Source: Sitta carolinensis (lineage: Eukaryota > Chordata > Aves > Passeriformes > Sittidae). Taken from it: 64,000 nt of DNA. The first letter of the stretch is position 1. Each line of letters opens with the position of its first letter. Shown here in pieces: positions 46,980 to 59,596 of this stretch. The notes beneath the pieces are model-generated. The model searched no databases and was not told the origin of the DNA. It saw only the letters and a program-made list of their open reading frames with translations. The translations under genes were made by a program, and so were the position numbers. The stretch spans positions 17,972,234-18,036,233 of the forward strand of contig JAVUNC010000019.1 of NCBI GenBank assembly GCA_032173965.1, given 5' to 3'.

Positions 46980-48989
46980 GTGAGACCCTGCTGCTAGAAT
47001 CACATCCCAGAGGGAAGTGTGGGTGTCAGCCTCGCGGAGAGGAGTCACTGGGGGCCTCCTGGAGGGCTTCAAGGAACAAGCAATTGGGAAGAAGGAAGGA
47101 GCTGTGGGTCATGGTCTCTCCTGCTACCACCTCAGGCACATAGACACACCTGATGCCCCTGTGAGTGCATAAATTTGAGTCCATCAGCACCACTGGCTGC
47201 TCAGCTAACAGGGCCTCAAGACAGATAAAAATATGTAAATTGTAAATCGTATTTTAAAATGTTTCTGCTGTAAAAGAACTTTTTCCCTAGGCAGAAACAT
47301 ACTTGTCTAATAAAGAGAGCTTGTGTCTCGCTTGGAATTTAATTCAGTCCTGAGTCACAAGTTACTGGGTTTGTGCTACTCTTTTAGGATATTTGACTGT
47401 ATTTTCCTTAATTTTTAGTAAATTTAGTGAAATTGCTGTGGTTCTGTCCTGTATTGAGACCTTGTCAAGTTATTTGCATTTATCAAATGCACAGAAAAGG
47501 TGGGCAAACTCCGTGTCCACTGGCATGGTTTGTCCTCAGTACATAAACTGTTGCATCCCAATTTGCCACCCTGCATTGCACTAGCTGTAGAATTCAGTCA
47601 TTTACTCCTGTACAAACCCCAAAAATTTGCCTTTAAAATATATTACAAATAAATGATTTATTTATTACATAAAGCACATGTAGTTCAACAGGCTGGTGTT
47701 GAGGTGGCTTTGCTCACTCACAGCCCCAAATTCCTGCACAGTAGCAACAAGGGTAGGAAGTTTTATACTGTGAGGAACTCACTGCCTTAGGAGGGTATTT
47801 TTGAATTTTGTTTTTAAATTATACCTACAACCACATCCACAGGGTCCTTGTTTTTAGTCATCTCAGTATTCTTAATCTCTGTATCAGCTGGCAGATTTAA
47901 GAACAGGTGATAAAACAATTTGAACTGAGAAAAAAATGCTGGGTAGAGAAGAAGAGATGTGAAGACAGGGATCAGATTATTAGGAGAGAACAAAAAAAGA
48001 GACAACACTGAATTACAGAGCCTAAATTCAAAAGAATTATGCCAATTTCAGTTAGCTAAGTAGCTGTAAAGACTACCAAATATTCTTTATGATTCTTAAG
48101 CATATTAACTGATAATTATTCATATCTGTCCATGAAAATTAACCCTCACAAGAGCACAATTTAATCACTGCAAATTCAGATTGGCAGAAAAAGCACTCTG
48201 GGCTTTGTATCACTTGACTGAGCTTAGCAAATGAAAACACAGGAGATTTGGTTGATCCTCCACAAAGCTTTTGGGATGTGACATGATCAGAAAGGAGCAG
48301 CACAGTCTCGTGATCAGGTTTTGATGGCAAGATAGTGCTGAGCACTGACCTGGACTCGTGGGCTGTGCTGCCCCTGAGCTCTGCTGGGGGGGAATGGGAT
48401 GAGCACCTTCCCTCTTGGCCTGTTCTGTGCATCTGGACAAGGAGCAGGGTGTGCCTGGCAGTGTATGAATGTGGGTCCTGCAGCAGCACACAGTGATGAA
48501 CCTGAACAAAAGCTGACATTTTCTGCCCAAACAAGGGAAGGTGTCCTGTCAAACCCAGTATGTCAGAAAGTGTTCTGCTCCTCTGGCCACGCTGACAGCC
48601 CCAGTCACCTCACCCACCTGGTACCCCCAACCATTCATTCCTGCTGAAGGCATTCCCAGAGGCACAGGGAGTAGCTGGAGCATCCCAAGCTCCCTGAAGG
48701 AGCAGCCCTGCTAGCAGAGCCTCTGTTAGATCCAGCCCAGGCTTCCCCACAGTACCACATCATAAAACCATCTGCATCTGGCCCAGATTTAAGGCACAGT
48801 TAGCGGGATTGATACAAGAAAGAAACCAAGGACTGAATTAGTATCCCACGAGGTTGGTTGGGGTTTTTTTCCACGTCCCAGATGAAGTGAGGGACCATGT
48901 GGAGAAGTCCTGCATCTGCCTCGGAGTCCTCCATCTGCCCGAGTCTCCAAATGCTCTCTAGGTTTTACAATTTCATTACCTACCTTTTT
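46980..48989. other. Non-coding interval, no gene seen
   Basis: An AATAAA at 47309-47314, followed by the GT-rich 'gcttgtgtctcgcttgg', has the shape of a polyadenylation site, but no exon is attached to it. AT-rich sequence lies at 47600-47680 and 47990-48140. Confidence 0.7.
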
Positions 48990-49010
48990 TTTTTGTTGTT
49001 GTTGTTGTTG
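48985..49010. repeat. T-run followed by (GTT)n
   Basis: A run of ten T residues leads into about six GTT units. It is a simple-sequence repeat and probably length-variable. Confidence 0.9.
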
Positions 49011-49121
49011 CCAGGAGAGGTTCACAAAATTACCGAGGGATGAAACATTCTTGAAACATTCTTTCTGGCTCATCAAACAGGATTAGCGGATGAATTACCC
49101 TGGGTGGTGCTCACCTAAAGG

Positions 49122-49425
49122 AGAGGGGCGATGGGGCTGTGTCATCACCTCCTCCTCTTCAGGGAGTCCCCGCCGACTGTGGGGTGTGCTCACACGTGGC
49201 TCGGTGCGTTTGGAGCGGGATAAACCCCGCCGAGTGCTGCTGCTGAGGGCTGCCCGAGTGCTGGGGGTGCTCTGTGCTTGACCAGTGCTGCCGTAAGTGC
49301 GGCACACGCTGGGAAATCCTGCCCAGCGCCCGTCCCCGGCAGCCTGCCCGCCCCCAGAAGGGCCAGGGGAGCCGGCAGGGCAGAGCTCCATGCCCTGGGA
49401 AGTTCGGCTCTCTCCTCGCTGGGGA
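49122..49425. promoter_or_regulatory. CpG-rich patch resembling a small CpG island
   Basis: By eye there are about 20 CpGs in roughly 300 bases, with GC near two thirds ('tccccgccgactg', 'ccccgccgagtg', 'gccgtaagtgcggcacacgctggg'). A strong CTTTAG|gtgagc donor-like site sits just beside it on the minus strand (near 49111-49118). No gene start is identifiable. It could mark an alternative or lncRNA promoter, or be a GC-rich patch maintained by biased gene conversion. Confidence 0.4.
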
Positions 49426-50514
49426 AGGCTGTGCTCCCAGGCAGCACAAAGATGTGACAGCCAGGGGGTTCTAACCCCCAGCGGGGAATGGCCTGCTCTG
49501 CCTTTCCCTGTGTAAAGCAGGGTTTCCAGCTTCCCATCACACAAACACTCTTCCACCAAAATGTTTTTTCAATAAACTGCACAGGTTATCAGGACCCTCC
49601 ACGTCTGACTTTGCACAGCATCTTTGCTCATCCAACAACCTGCCCTGCGTCACTGACAGGTACCAGTGTGCCCAGGGTGTGAGTTTGTTCCCTCCTGTAG
49701 GTTTTGCTTTTGATCTTTCACAACCAGTGGACTACAAAACAAAGCTCTGCACGTCCCTAGACAATTATATTTATTAAGGTGGCCCTGGCAGCCCAAAACA
49801 TTTGTGGTCACTGCAATTTAAAACTTTCTGTTGCAGTCTTGAGTATCTCCCAAAAATAGAAATTAAACACAAATGTTTTATAGATTATATGCATGTCTTC
49901 TAGAGGTAGTAGCCAGCTAAGCAGAAGGTAAAGGGAAAAAAGCAGAGATTAAAATCTAGGTCAGAACAAATGTTGGACAAGAGCCCACACTGTCAAGTCC
50001 CAGGCATCCCACAAGAGAAAGAAAGAAAGGGAGCAAAAAGGAATTAGTTTATTTTTTTTTTTTTTAAGGAGGAATAGTGTCCTTTGCATACCTCCTATAT
50101 TATGGAAAAAAACATTTCAGAAATGCTATTGCTCCACTCTGTCTGCCTCTAGGACAGCCATTACTGGCCATTAATATTACAGATGCTTTGTTACTTGTGC
50201 CACTGGCTTGTGCTTGTCTTGCCCTGCCCCTCCTTCCATCCCTCACCTCTGGCTTGCTGCTCCCCAGTCTCTCCTGCTCCAGACACAAAACACCAAGCCC
50301 TTTGGTCTGCTCAGTCCCCACAAAAGCAAAACCACCCCTTTCCTCCAGAGCAGGCAGACTCGGGTGTTCCCGTGCTGGTGGGCACCAGCAGCAGGACCTG
50401 TTTGCACTCCCTGTGCTCCTCTCTCAATCTTTAGCAAGCACTGAGAACTAGTTTTCCCCAGATCCCAAGTTTTGGGTGCTGCAGATTCCACACCAGTTAA
50501 CCCCACCAAAGAGG
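49426..50514. other. Non-coding interval, no gene seen
   Basis: It holds a T14 run at 50052-50065 and a plus frame at 50077-50451 (124 codons) rich in L, P and S with no domain. Nothing else is recognised. Confidence 0.7.
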
Positions 50515-50735
50515 GAAAGCGAGCCCTGTGCTGCTGCAGGAGGCAGGAGCCCGTGCGGGCCGCGGGAAGGTGCAGGGGTCACAGCAAGCCGGGGCACAGC
50601 CTCTGCCATGGGCACAGCTCTGCCTGCACTCGGAGCATCCCCGGCTGCCAGGGCTGGCCGTGCCGCTGCGGGGACAGCCGCGCAGCCACTGAGCACCGAG
50701 GCTCATGCTTCGCTCAAGTCACGGCCTTAGGCTAC
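50515..50735. promoter_or_regulatory. Second CpG-rich patch
   Basis: About 17 CpGs lie in roughly 220 bases ('cccgtgcgggccgcggg', 'ggccgtgccgctgcggggacagccgcgcagcc'). It lies 1.1 kb from the first patch. The pair together is the strongest promoter-like composition in the window, but no exon is tied to it. Confidence 0.35.
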
Positions 50736-53700
50736 GGTTTTTCAAAGGCAGCAGCGTTATTTCAAAAGCTTCGCTTTCAGAAGTAACTTAAGCACTTCAG
50801 TAGTAAGTCTTGCTGCTCACAGTGAGGTTTACACCCTTAACTGCCTTAAGTTACTCCTGGAACAGGCTCCAGGCTCCCACCATTTCACTGCTTCTCTGAC
50901 TGACCTACCACATCTTCAGGACAGAGATGCTCACTCCATAAAATCTGAGTTTTAATATCCATGCCTAAATCACTGGCTTGCTTGGGTGCCAAGATGCCTA
51001 CAATCATGGTTGGTCTTTTTGTTGTGGGGCTGACCCTGCATTCCTCATGGAGTCAAAGCTCTCCTCATTTCTGAAAGGTGCAAAGAAAAGCAGCCCACCA
51101 TCTTGTTGCCAAATCATTCTCCAAGGGAGATTTGATTTGAAACTCACAAAATACCAGGATTTATGAGAGGAACTGGCCGCAATGTGATCATAAGAACATA
51201 CCAACATTGTAGTTCCCCACCCTTTGATCTCGGCACTTTAATGATTAATTAGTGCTAAAGTACTGGAAAAATGCCTCACTTGAGGCAGTTTAAAGCTTCT
51301 CTTTGTATAGATACAAACTATGACTCACATGAAAGGATAACGCAGAACTGCAAGAGGGTGAGATTAATGCAGAAGCCTCTGGTCACATGCTGATGTTTGC
51401 CCAACTGGACAAATGGGAGAATCTGCTCAGCTTTAGGGACTGTTTCTGTTGAACTGCCTACGTTTTCCATCACTTGCACTGCAATAAACTCCGTCAACAT
51501 GGAGGGAAATCCATCCCTTGGAGAGACACATGTTCAAGGAGGTGTGAGCCTTAAAGAAGCATCACATCTTATGGCAATTTGCAGAAAATATTCCTCACCT
51601 GGGGTAGTTGGAGAGAAGCCATTTTCCCCTTCCTCTCTTGTAACTGTGCACTGAAATACTTCCAAATATGCTCCAAGGTGTAAGTCCCACTGCCACCAGT
51701 GCTCAGGACAAAGCATGACATGGGAGAGAAGGCTCTTCTTGTGTAACCCTGCAGAGTTAAATGTGCCACACCAAAAATGGGGTGCTGACCTGACATACTC
51801 ACAGCCCTGCCTCTCTTCATCCATCTGTCCCTGCACATGCAACCACTCAGGGATGCAGGACAGGACTAGAGCACTCAACCTAATCAGAAATGGCTGAAGT
51901 GCCTCCTCAGCCACAACCCCCTGCAGTGTGGAGACTCAGAGTTGTCTGTACCCACCTCTCCCAAAGCCCTGTGGGCCAAGCCCCCCCACTGGTCTGGGCC
52001 AGGGCAGTGCCCCAGACTGGATTTCCACCTCTGCCTGCTGGTGGGAGCAGCCAGAGCTTCCTGCAGAGGGACCTGTGTGCAGGGGCTGTCCATGGCCCCA
52101 GAGACCATGAGATCCTGCCAAAATAAAGTGAGCCCTTTTCTTTACCCCAATTCCAGCTGAGTGCTGCAGGCAACTTCTGATTTATGTCAGCTTTGCAGCA
52201 CTGCACATGGAGCCTGCTGCTCACAGCCTGCAAGTGGAGCTGACTTTATTCTGGAACAAATTTCAGGAAAAGTTTGCTTGGGGTCGCTTTTCTATACGGG
52301 AACTTCCAAATGAAGTGTTTGACTTGGACTCACCAGAGCAGCAAAGATGGTTTGCTGAAGATGCCATAACAGCAGTTTTGGTTTGGATCTCTCACACCTC
52401 CATCACTGCCAGGCTCTGGGCCCTCAGACTAAGGCACCATCCATTATGGCACAGTTTGCCAGTGAAGGTAGGATTTATTTTTCCATGCATTGTGTTTCCA
52501 TCCATAGCATGGGCATGGGATAACCCTGAATTGATTTGATTTGAGATCATCTCAACAAAGGTACCCTTGAAGCATACAGCATTAGTATTTTCTTGGCAGT
52601 AAGTAGGTTTTAATATTCACTAGCAGAGCTACTGGAAGTGCTCTTGGTGGAAACCTGAAAGTCAGAAGGATTGGCTGAACTTTGTATTCCTTACTTGAAC
52701 TGGGACTGAGCTCCAGTCCAGTGGAAGTGCAGCTGAGGTGGAGCACAGCCTGGTCAGGTAACGGAGGGCCAAGGCCAAAGGGATTGTGACACACCCACAT
52801 CACATGAAACAGGGAAATTGTTTTCTGGATTTGACATCCAAACCCACTTGGCCTCAGAGGAATTCCACACCATCCCCAAACTGAGTTGAAATCTGAGGTG
52901 GGAATACAGAATTCTTGGCCTGTGTAATGACAGCTCTCTGCTCCCAGTGCTTTCATCCTTTCTCAGTTAAAGCAGAAGGGAAAAGTTGATATAAATAGCA
53001 TTAGCTGGGAAACTCCAGCTAGGAGGATTTCTAAGCATTCAATATTAGTTGTGCTGTGAATTTTGGAGGCTGCAAGGAAGTTCTTCTCCCCTCAAAACAA
53101 GGCATTTGCCTGGAAGAGGTAGAAACCCAAGGGCAAGCAACTGATCTCAACCAAGCATGGTCATTGCTTAGACCCTGGATTCCCACACAACCAGGAATGT
53201 CAGACAATAGGCTCGTGCACAGAAATATAAGGATAAGAAAGGGAGAATCCATCTGCTCATGTCTCTCTGCCTATCTGTCTCTATGCCTTCTCTTCTTCTC
53301 CTCCCTCAATTCCATCTAGGACTAAAGACATTATCCCTTCAAACAACCTGCCAGAAACTACACTACTTCAGGGTAAAATTTCAGCCTGAATTATGAGAAA
53401 GGCTCTTAAAAAGTCTAGGAATAAATATTTGAAGATCCTTATTGCATACACAACAGTAGCTGCTTTCATCCTAAGCTTGAATGAAAATTTGCAGGATGGA
53501 AAATACAACTCACAGAGGAATAAGCAGCAGTTGTCCTGCAACACAAATGAGCCAGAGGAGGGAGCACAGGTAATCATGGAGTTGTGCACACCCTTGGCTG
53601 GTGGCTTTGGCATCTCCCTCATCACAGAGAGCTCACAGACAGCCCGAAGAAGCTACAGAAGAAAGCACCTCCACACCCGATGAACAAGTATCAGAAGATT

Positions 53701-56439
53701 GCTGTGCAGAGCAGGCTCGGGGACACCAGGAAAGGCAAGAGGCAGCACAGGGAGGTGCAGGGTGTGCTCACCTTGTCCTGGCAGGTCAGTCACAGCTGCT
53801 TGCCATCCTCAGGAGAGGCCATCAGCTCGATCTGCTTTCATCTCTTGTGGCTGCAAGGAGCTGAAGAGCCGGGAGCTGGCCTTTGGAGCCCAGCATCAGC
53901 CCCATTGCTTGCCTCGGGCTCTTGCAAACCATTCATTCCCATCTCCCTATGGCAGCTCCTTCATCGAGTGTGATCTGAGCTTGGGGTCTGGAATGAGACT
54001 CTGAGTCTTGGCAGATTCCTCATGCCTCTGGATTTCAAAGAGGGCACCTCTGCAGGCCTGGGATCCATACTGGAAACTGGCCACCGCTTACAAGACATGA
54101 GTGCTTCGCCCTAGGAATAGTTAGCGGTGCGTTCAGAGCTGGAGAAAACAGAGACAACACTTCTGAACTCAGCTCTGAGCACTGTTTACCCCTTAGGATA
54201 TCCAGTAATGTTTCCTTCCAGGAGTAACTGCTGGGGGATATCCACACATCTGCCTGGCTTGCAAGGATGTTAGGAGAAAAGCTCTCAACAAAGAGCTGTA
54301 TCTTACATCACACCCTCGATGCAGAGAGCCCCAGGGCTTTGGCATACCTTTGTGAGGAGCACATTCCTAAATCGAGGGCTCTCTCTTCACAGGAACACCC
54401 TATCCTCCAGCACCAACACACTTAATCCACAGCCCCATGGGCAGAACTTCCCACCACCCACAATTCCTGGGTGATGCAGTGAATTCTGTTTATAGCCAGA
54501 TACACCTCTGGCAACCAACTAATTACCCAGCAGCAAAAGCAGTGGAATGAGAGTCAAAGAGCCATTTCCCGGTGCCAAGTTCCCCAACTCTTCCTCCATC
54601 TCCCTCCCTCTCTCTCCAGAAAAAGAAAACCAAAAGGAGATGGCATGCAAGCCATAACATTGAAGTGCTTTGAGACTCAACTGAGTAAGCCACACATTAT
54701 TTTTCTTTTCAGAACTCAATAAACTCGGATTTGCCAGTATTTCAAAACACAGAATGCAACAGGGAGTCTTTAGCTTCTGAGGTTCCATATTCTGTAGGTG
54801 CTCTTGTGCATTTCCCTGTAACAATTTCAATGGAATAATCCCCCTTTTTTGTCCTGGTTATCTTTGAGAGTTTTATCAGAACAATCCAGACTGGTTTTGT
54901 AAACCTGAGTGCATATAGCTTTTCATCTGGACACAATTTTTGGAAGGAGGAGATTCCATTTTCCTGCATTTTTCTTATTCCAAAAAAGAAAGCAAACCCA
55001 GTCCCTATTTCGGACAGGTGGAGGAGAAAAATGGATGTAATGGACATGCACCAAAACATATGCTGCAGAACCAGGCTCATTTTGTCTGGCAGGAGGCCCT
55101 GATGTGTCTGAAAAAAAAACAGAAGGAAAGACCCCCAGCCCCAGCAAGAACAAAGGCAGGAAAACCCAAATGCCAGTGTGAAGGGCAAGAGGTGACTTGG
55201 AGCGCTGCTGGCCTGTCCTGCTCTGTGCTGAACTCGCCGTGGGCTGGTGCTGCCTGGGAGGAGTTCCCCGGGGCTGTGGCAGCCAGACTGGTTTGGTAAC
55301 TGCTGCATTTGCTTTTCCCTGGCCCCCGCACGCCAGGTGCTGCCCCTCATAATCCTAACCCATCCCCGTGGTGCAGTGGCCTGTCCTGCCTTCCTGCACA
55401 ACAGTGCAAGCAGCTCCTGGGTTTTCCTTGTGATCAAGAGGAGGAAGATGATCCTACGGCTGCAGGGAAGGATTAGAGGCTGGAATCTGTGCCCTATTTC
55501 AGGCTATGCTCTTGGGCAAATTGAATTATCTATACTTTCCATAGTTCCTTGTAAAGAAACTTTACACTTGGAGATGAGGTCGTTATCCTGCTTCCTTCCC
55601 TGTCTGAATTAAATACCTGTCAATTCTTTGCGAGATGCAAAGGCACCAAAATCCCACACAAACATGCCTGCAGATACTTTTCAATGGATTTTATAACTAG
55701 AGGGTCCCATTGAAATGCAAATATTGGGCCCTTCCCAATGAAACAAGTTTCTGTACCACAGATAACCTAAGCTAAAGGAAGTAGAATAGTCCATATGGAA
55801 ATAACCATCCCATTTGAAACATTATTAAAACAAGAACCATTCAGTGCACCTGGAAAGGAATAGTCGCTGGCAAAGCAGCAGTGGAGCACAAAGGCAGAGG
55901 GAGGTGCCTCTTGGAGCCACCCTTCTGTGCTGTCTCAAGATCTTGGGAGCACTGGAGGGACACCAGCAGGGCCATCACCGGCCCTGAGCTGGCAGAGGAG
56001 CATCACAGGTGAGGGCATCCACCCCAGCTGCCACAGCTCTCCCCCAGGTAAAAGCCAATCCTGCTGGAGCTGCTTCATCCCTCCGGGAACGCCGGGGCTG
56101 CTGCTGGGTGTGGCACAGGCACCCAAATAGGAAAGTCTCAGAAAGAAAAGAATCTGCTGTACTGTCTCCTGCCATCAAAGCTGTGTCAGAAAACTGGATT
56201 TGTGTGGGTGTTTTCCTAAAGCCACAAAGCCCCTACATGCTGATCCTATTTTAACCCATTTAAGAGTCCAGCCAATAAAATTATTTTTGGTTCAACTTAT
56301 TCCTGGAAGCGTGTGGGGCACTGACCCCAATATCTCAAAGCAAAGTCACAGCTCTTCTGCAAAATCTGTGATCATTTTTTCCAACCAGTGCCCCATTACA
56401 GCAATGGAAAATCACAGTCTAAAGGTGCAAATACCATTT
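50736..56439. other. Non-coding interval, no gene seen
   Basis: The longest frame is 54742-55437 (minus, 231 codons), with no domain. The plus segment 53476-53569 has a mediocre acceptor and a CAG|gtaatc donor and is not called. The minus segment 51599-51650 has a good CCCAG|gtgagg donor but a poor acceptor. An AATAAA at 52122 is followed by a pyrimidine-rich tract but has no attached gene. Confidence 0.7.
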
Positions 56440-56720
56440 TTCATCAGTGTAACAACACACATGATTGCAGCTCGTTTAATTAAGGAGCCTAATTTCCCTC
56501 AATTGTCTGTTAAGGCATCACGCAGATGTTTAATTTCAGAGTGCATTAGTACATGGGGCGCTATGCCTAAAACCTAATTTTTAACTTAGCCTAATAATGT
56601 TAGCAATAACGACCTGTGATTACTGTCTTGTGAATCAGAACCTATGATACTTAAAATAATTAGCATCAAAGCCTAACTAGTACCTTGCTAAATTCATTAA
56701 TAGCCCTAAACCCTCAGCTC
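56440..56720. promoter_or_regulatory. Best candidate conserved non-coding element
   Basis: Unique AT-rich sequence with a palindromic TTAATTAA at 56476-56483, further cores (aataattagc, ttcattaatag) and the hexamer GCCTAA four times (56487, 56565, 56589, 56671), with ACCTAA at 56572. A clustered, recurrent motif in non-repetitive DNA of this type is typical of vertebrate developmental enhancers. No repeat family is recognised. Conservation could not be tested. Confidence 0.4.
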
Positions 56721-58792
56721 TGAATTGAACTTTAAAATGAGTGTTGGTGTGGGCTTTCCCACACACACACTGGGGGCAGCATTTTAACAAATTTCACTTG
56801 GAAATGTAGATAAAGTTTTGATCACTAGTCTTTTCTTGAAGGAAGAAACAGTGGTATTAGCACAAAGTACAATTTGATTAAAGAACAATGATTTGTTTAA
56901 TGTGGTCCCTGCTATGTTTGGAACACACATTTCCCCCCAGCTAGGGAATTGCTCCAGAGTTACTACACTGACCCAAACCTGTGGCCAGTGAAGCCCATTA
57001 AGCTCTCAGGGGACATTTCTGGGGGCTTCTGAGGGTGACAGAAACCAGCTAGCTTTGGCAAAGGAAGCTTGGGTAAACCTTGACACAGGAGACTCCTCAG
57101 TGCCTTTCCACCCCCAGAGAAAATCATATCCTCACACTTTTTGACAGTCAGCCTTTCCTCCGAGGTCAGACAGAGACTCAGCTGTGCTCTGCCTCTGGAA
57201 AGGAGATATTCCTTAGGAACATCTGTCACTCCTGGTAAGAGAAGGAGCAAGAATAGAGGCTCAGAGCCCAGGGACTGGCTCCCCTCTAACAGCTGAAGGA
57301 GAACCAAAAACCTTTTCCAAAACACTGCTCGTTAACAGCAGAGAGGGAGACAGAAGGGTTTTGAAGTACAGCTCTACCTCTCGGATCAAGTTGAAGAGGT
57401 GGGATCCTAGCAAGTGCCTGTGAGCAGCCAGTTATTATGTGGGATGACTTGGAGGAGGTCAGGAGCCCTCAGCAGAGTGTGGCTTCCCCCAGGACCCTGC
57501 AGCTTGCCTGTGACCATCTCATTTTGTGCCTCACGTGCCCACTGCTGACAGGAGCAGCTCCCAGCTGATGCCCCACCACAAGGCAGGGGTTTGGAGACCA
57601 CACCTGACACACAGACCCCACCCAGGCTGGGGGCTGCAGCATCCAGGGCACCAACCCCAGCTGGGAACCAGAGACAAACCAAAGGTGAGAGCTACTGAAA
57701 TGGCAGGAATCCCTTCTCCTGTCTGTGTGCCACAGAGAGGAGCAAGCAGAACAGCAGACCCTGAGCAATAAACAATATTTCAGGCATTACGAACATGCGG
57801 AAGAGCTCTGCTGATGAAAGATTTGTAGTTGTTATTAATATCTGCAGAGTCCAAGCTGAGACCTGAAGCTCAGTCTGCATTTGAAAGTTCTCCAGGTGCT
57901 CAGGTTTCCTGATGTAGATCTACCTGACAAAACAACAACAACAACAAAGGCCTGAAAACATGCTGTTGATTTGGAGAAGAATTTCCTCCACGCATCCAGG
58001 AAAGTTCAGAGAAGAAATTGCTCGCCTGGGATGCATAGCTGTTAATACCTTCTCACAAGCTTTCCCACCCACAGAATGAAAAGCAAAACCAGTTGGCTTT
58101 GGGGTATAAACCAAATTGGAAACAGGGAAGAGAAACCTACCAAGTACCCACAAGGAGATTGGCTAAAGAACTGTGATGTTTCTGAACATTTGACTTGATA
58201 TTCTCCCCCAGAAAACAAGAGGGAGGCCAAAGCCTAAACTTTCAATTGCTTTCAAAAATGCTACTTTAAGCCTTTAAGCCAATTCAGGAGATTTTGCAAA
58301 TTTTGTCCTGATGCAATAAAGACAAACAACAAATAAATAAAAATTCCAGTATTAATCATGTTGGAAGCCAGATATCCTAAATGTCCTCTTTCTTTTATTT
58401 ATCCCAGCTGCCACATTATCACAACCCAACATGAGCAAGTCTAAGACCATCATGGTCAGTATCTGTGAAAAGGATCCTTAAGAAAACAAAATCTCCTGGA
58501 CATAAAAAGCTGAAGGTTCTGCAGAGCATTCCCACTTTGTTAGGACACAGCATTGCTATGGGAGATTCTGGCTGTAAAAAGTTCTCTGACCTCACTTGTG
58601 TTCAATCACGGAAGATCCTAGAGGAGGTTTTATATGATTATGAGCATCTTAGCCAATATTCACACTGGACAATTAGAATTTTATTTTGTTTCTGTTATTA
58701 ATTACATTAATTACTGGCAGGGTCCAGGGCTTTCAGCCCAAGCCTCCTGCACAGCCCTGACTGCTCTGAGATTTCCTTCCCTCCAGAACCGT
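56721..58792. other. Non-coding interval, no gene seen
   Basis: Overlapping frames at 57400-57770 on both strands are GC-rich shadows without domains. The (CAA)n run is listed separately. Confidence 0.75.
57929..57947. repeat. (CAA)n microsatellite
   Basis: About six tandem CAA units, directly followed by 'aggcctgaaaac'. Confidence 0.85.
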
Positions 58793-59240
58793 TGATGCCT
58801 TCTGGAGGCTGACCTGGATCAGAGACCAGACAGAGCAAAAGCATAAAGCAGGGATTTATTAAAAGGCTTCAGTGGGTACACCTGGGCCACACAAGAGTCC
58901 CAATGGGCCACACCCACATTGAACCCCAAAAATGGTCACAAAATGGACACCTGATTACAAGGTCTCACACTTTTATAAGCTCTGATCCATTGGCATATTA
59001 GAATAATTGTCCAACCATAGCTTCAGGTTATGAAGCTCCATCCTCTTTGTTTCTCTTCTCACTTCACCATTGTTTTCATTCTAGGGCCTGAAAGTTGTCC
59101 TTGGTATCCAACTACAGAAGGAATTGTTTTGTCTCTCTGCTTTGAGAAGAGAGCTTAGTAGGACTTAATATGAAACTTAAAACTACCCACCAAAACAGCA
59201 CAGAATCTAAAAGGTATAAAAGCTAAAACTTAAAGCATCA
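58793..59240 (-). mobile_element. Solo retroviral LTR, minus strand
   Basis: About 448 bases with short inverted ends TGATGC...GCATCA, as retroviral LTRs have. On the minus strand the parts lie in LTR order: a U3 starting TGATGCTTTAAG, a TATAAAA box at 58977-58971, then AATAAA at 58860-58855 and a short U5. Flanks ccgt and ctgt could be a 4-base target duplication differing by one CpG decay. There is no primer-binding site, polypurine tract or gag/pol/env sequence on either side, so the internal part was probably lost by LTR recombination. The wording resembles songbird ERV LTRs, but the family is not determined. Confidence 0.75.
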
Positions 59241-59490
59241 CTGTCTTCTGCAAAGCCTCTTGGTCAAGCAGATCCTGCACCTTCCTCACTACCAGGTGGA
59301 GTTGGGAGCAGTTCTCCTGCCCTTACAAGTCAGCCAGCAGTGAGTCTGTAGCTCCCTGCAGGGCTCCAAAACCTGCGAGGGTGGAGCAGGAGGAGGCTCC
59401 TGCAGTTCCCCTGCCAGCTGCCAGGAGGGCTGTGCAGCACCAGGAATGGCAGCGTCGGGCAGCCCTGAACCGACAGGGAGAAGGGATGCT
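59241..59490. other. Unique sequence between LTR and purine tract
   Basis: GC-rich from 59330 on, with no element or gene recognised. A plus frame (59381-59671) runs through the poly(A) tract and is not coding. Confidence 0.7.
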
Positions 59491-59559
59491 CAGAGGTGAA
59501 AGGAAAGGGAGGGCAGGGAAAGGAAAGGAAGGAATAGAAAGAGAGGCAGGAAAACTGGG

Positions 59560-59594
<35 letters not shown>
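59491..59594. repeat. Purine-rich tract ending in A35
   Basis: About 70 bases of G/A-rich sequence (units such as gaaag, ggaaa) lead into 35 uninterrupted A residues at 59560-59594. There is no AATAAA and no recognisable retroposed sequence upstream. The tract could form unusual DNA structure and is prone to length error. Confidence 0.9.

Positions 59595-59596
<2 letters not shown>

Noticed and set aside
47309..47335. AATAAA with GT-rich downstream sequence, as at a polyadenylation site
   Set aside because: No exon or transcript can be attached to it, and the hexamer is frequent in AT-rich DNA.
51599..51650. Minus-strand open segment with CCCAG|gtgagg donor
   Set aside because: The upstream acceptor (ttggaagtatttcag) is poor. 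The frame is open simply as part of a longer chance frame.
52122..52160. AATAAA followed by a pyrimidine-rich stretch, considered as the end of a second LTR
   Set aside because: No matching TG start, TATA box or inverted ends could be found upstream.
53476..53569. Open segment between a CTAAG acceptor and CAG|gtaatc donor
   Set aside because: The acceptor lacks a proper pyrimidine tract and the donor is weak, so the pair is not above chance.
54742..55437. 231-codon minus-strand open frame with hydrophobic stretches
   Set aside because: The hydrophobic runs come from T-rich tracts read as F and L. There is no recognisable family and no exon boundaries.
59560..59594. Poly(A) tract considered as the tail of a processed pseudogene
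   Set aside because: No AATAAA, no coding remnant upstream and no flanking target duplication seen.
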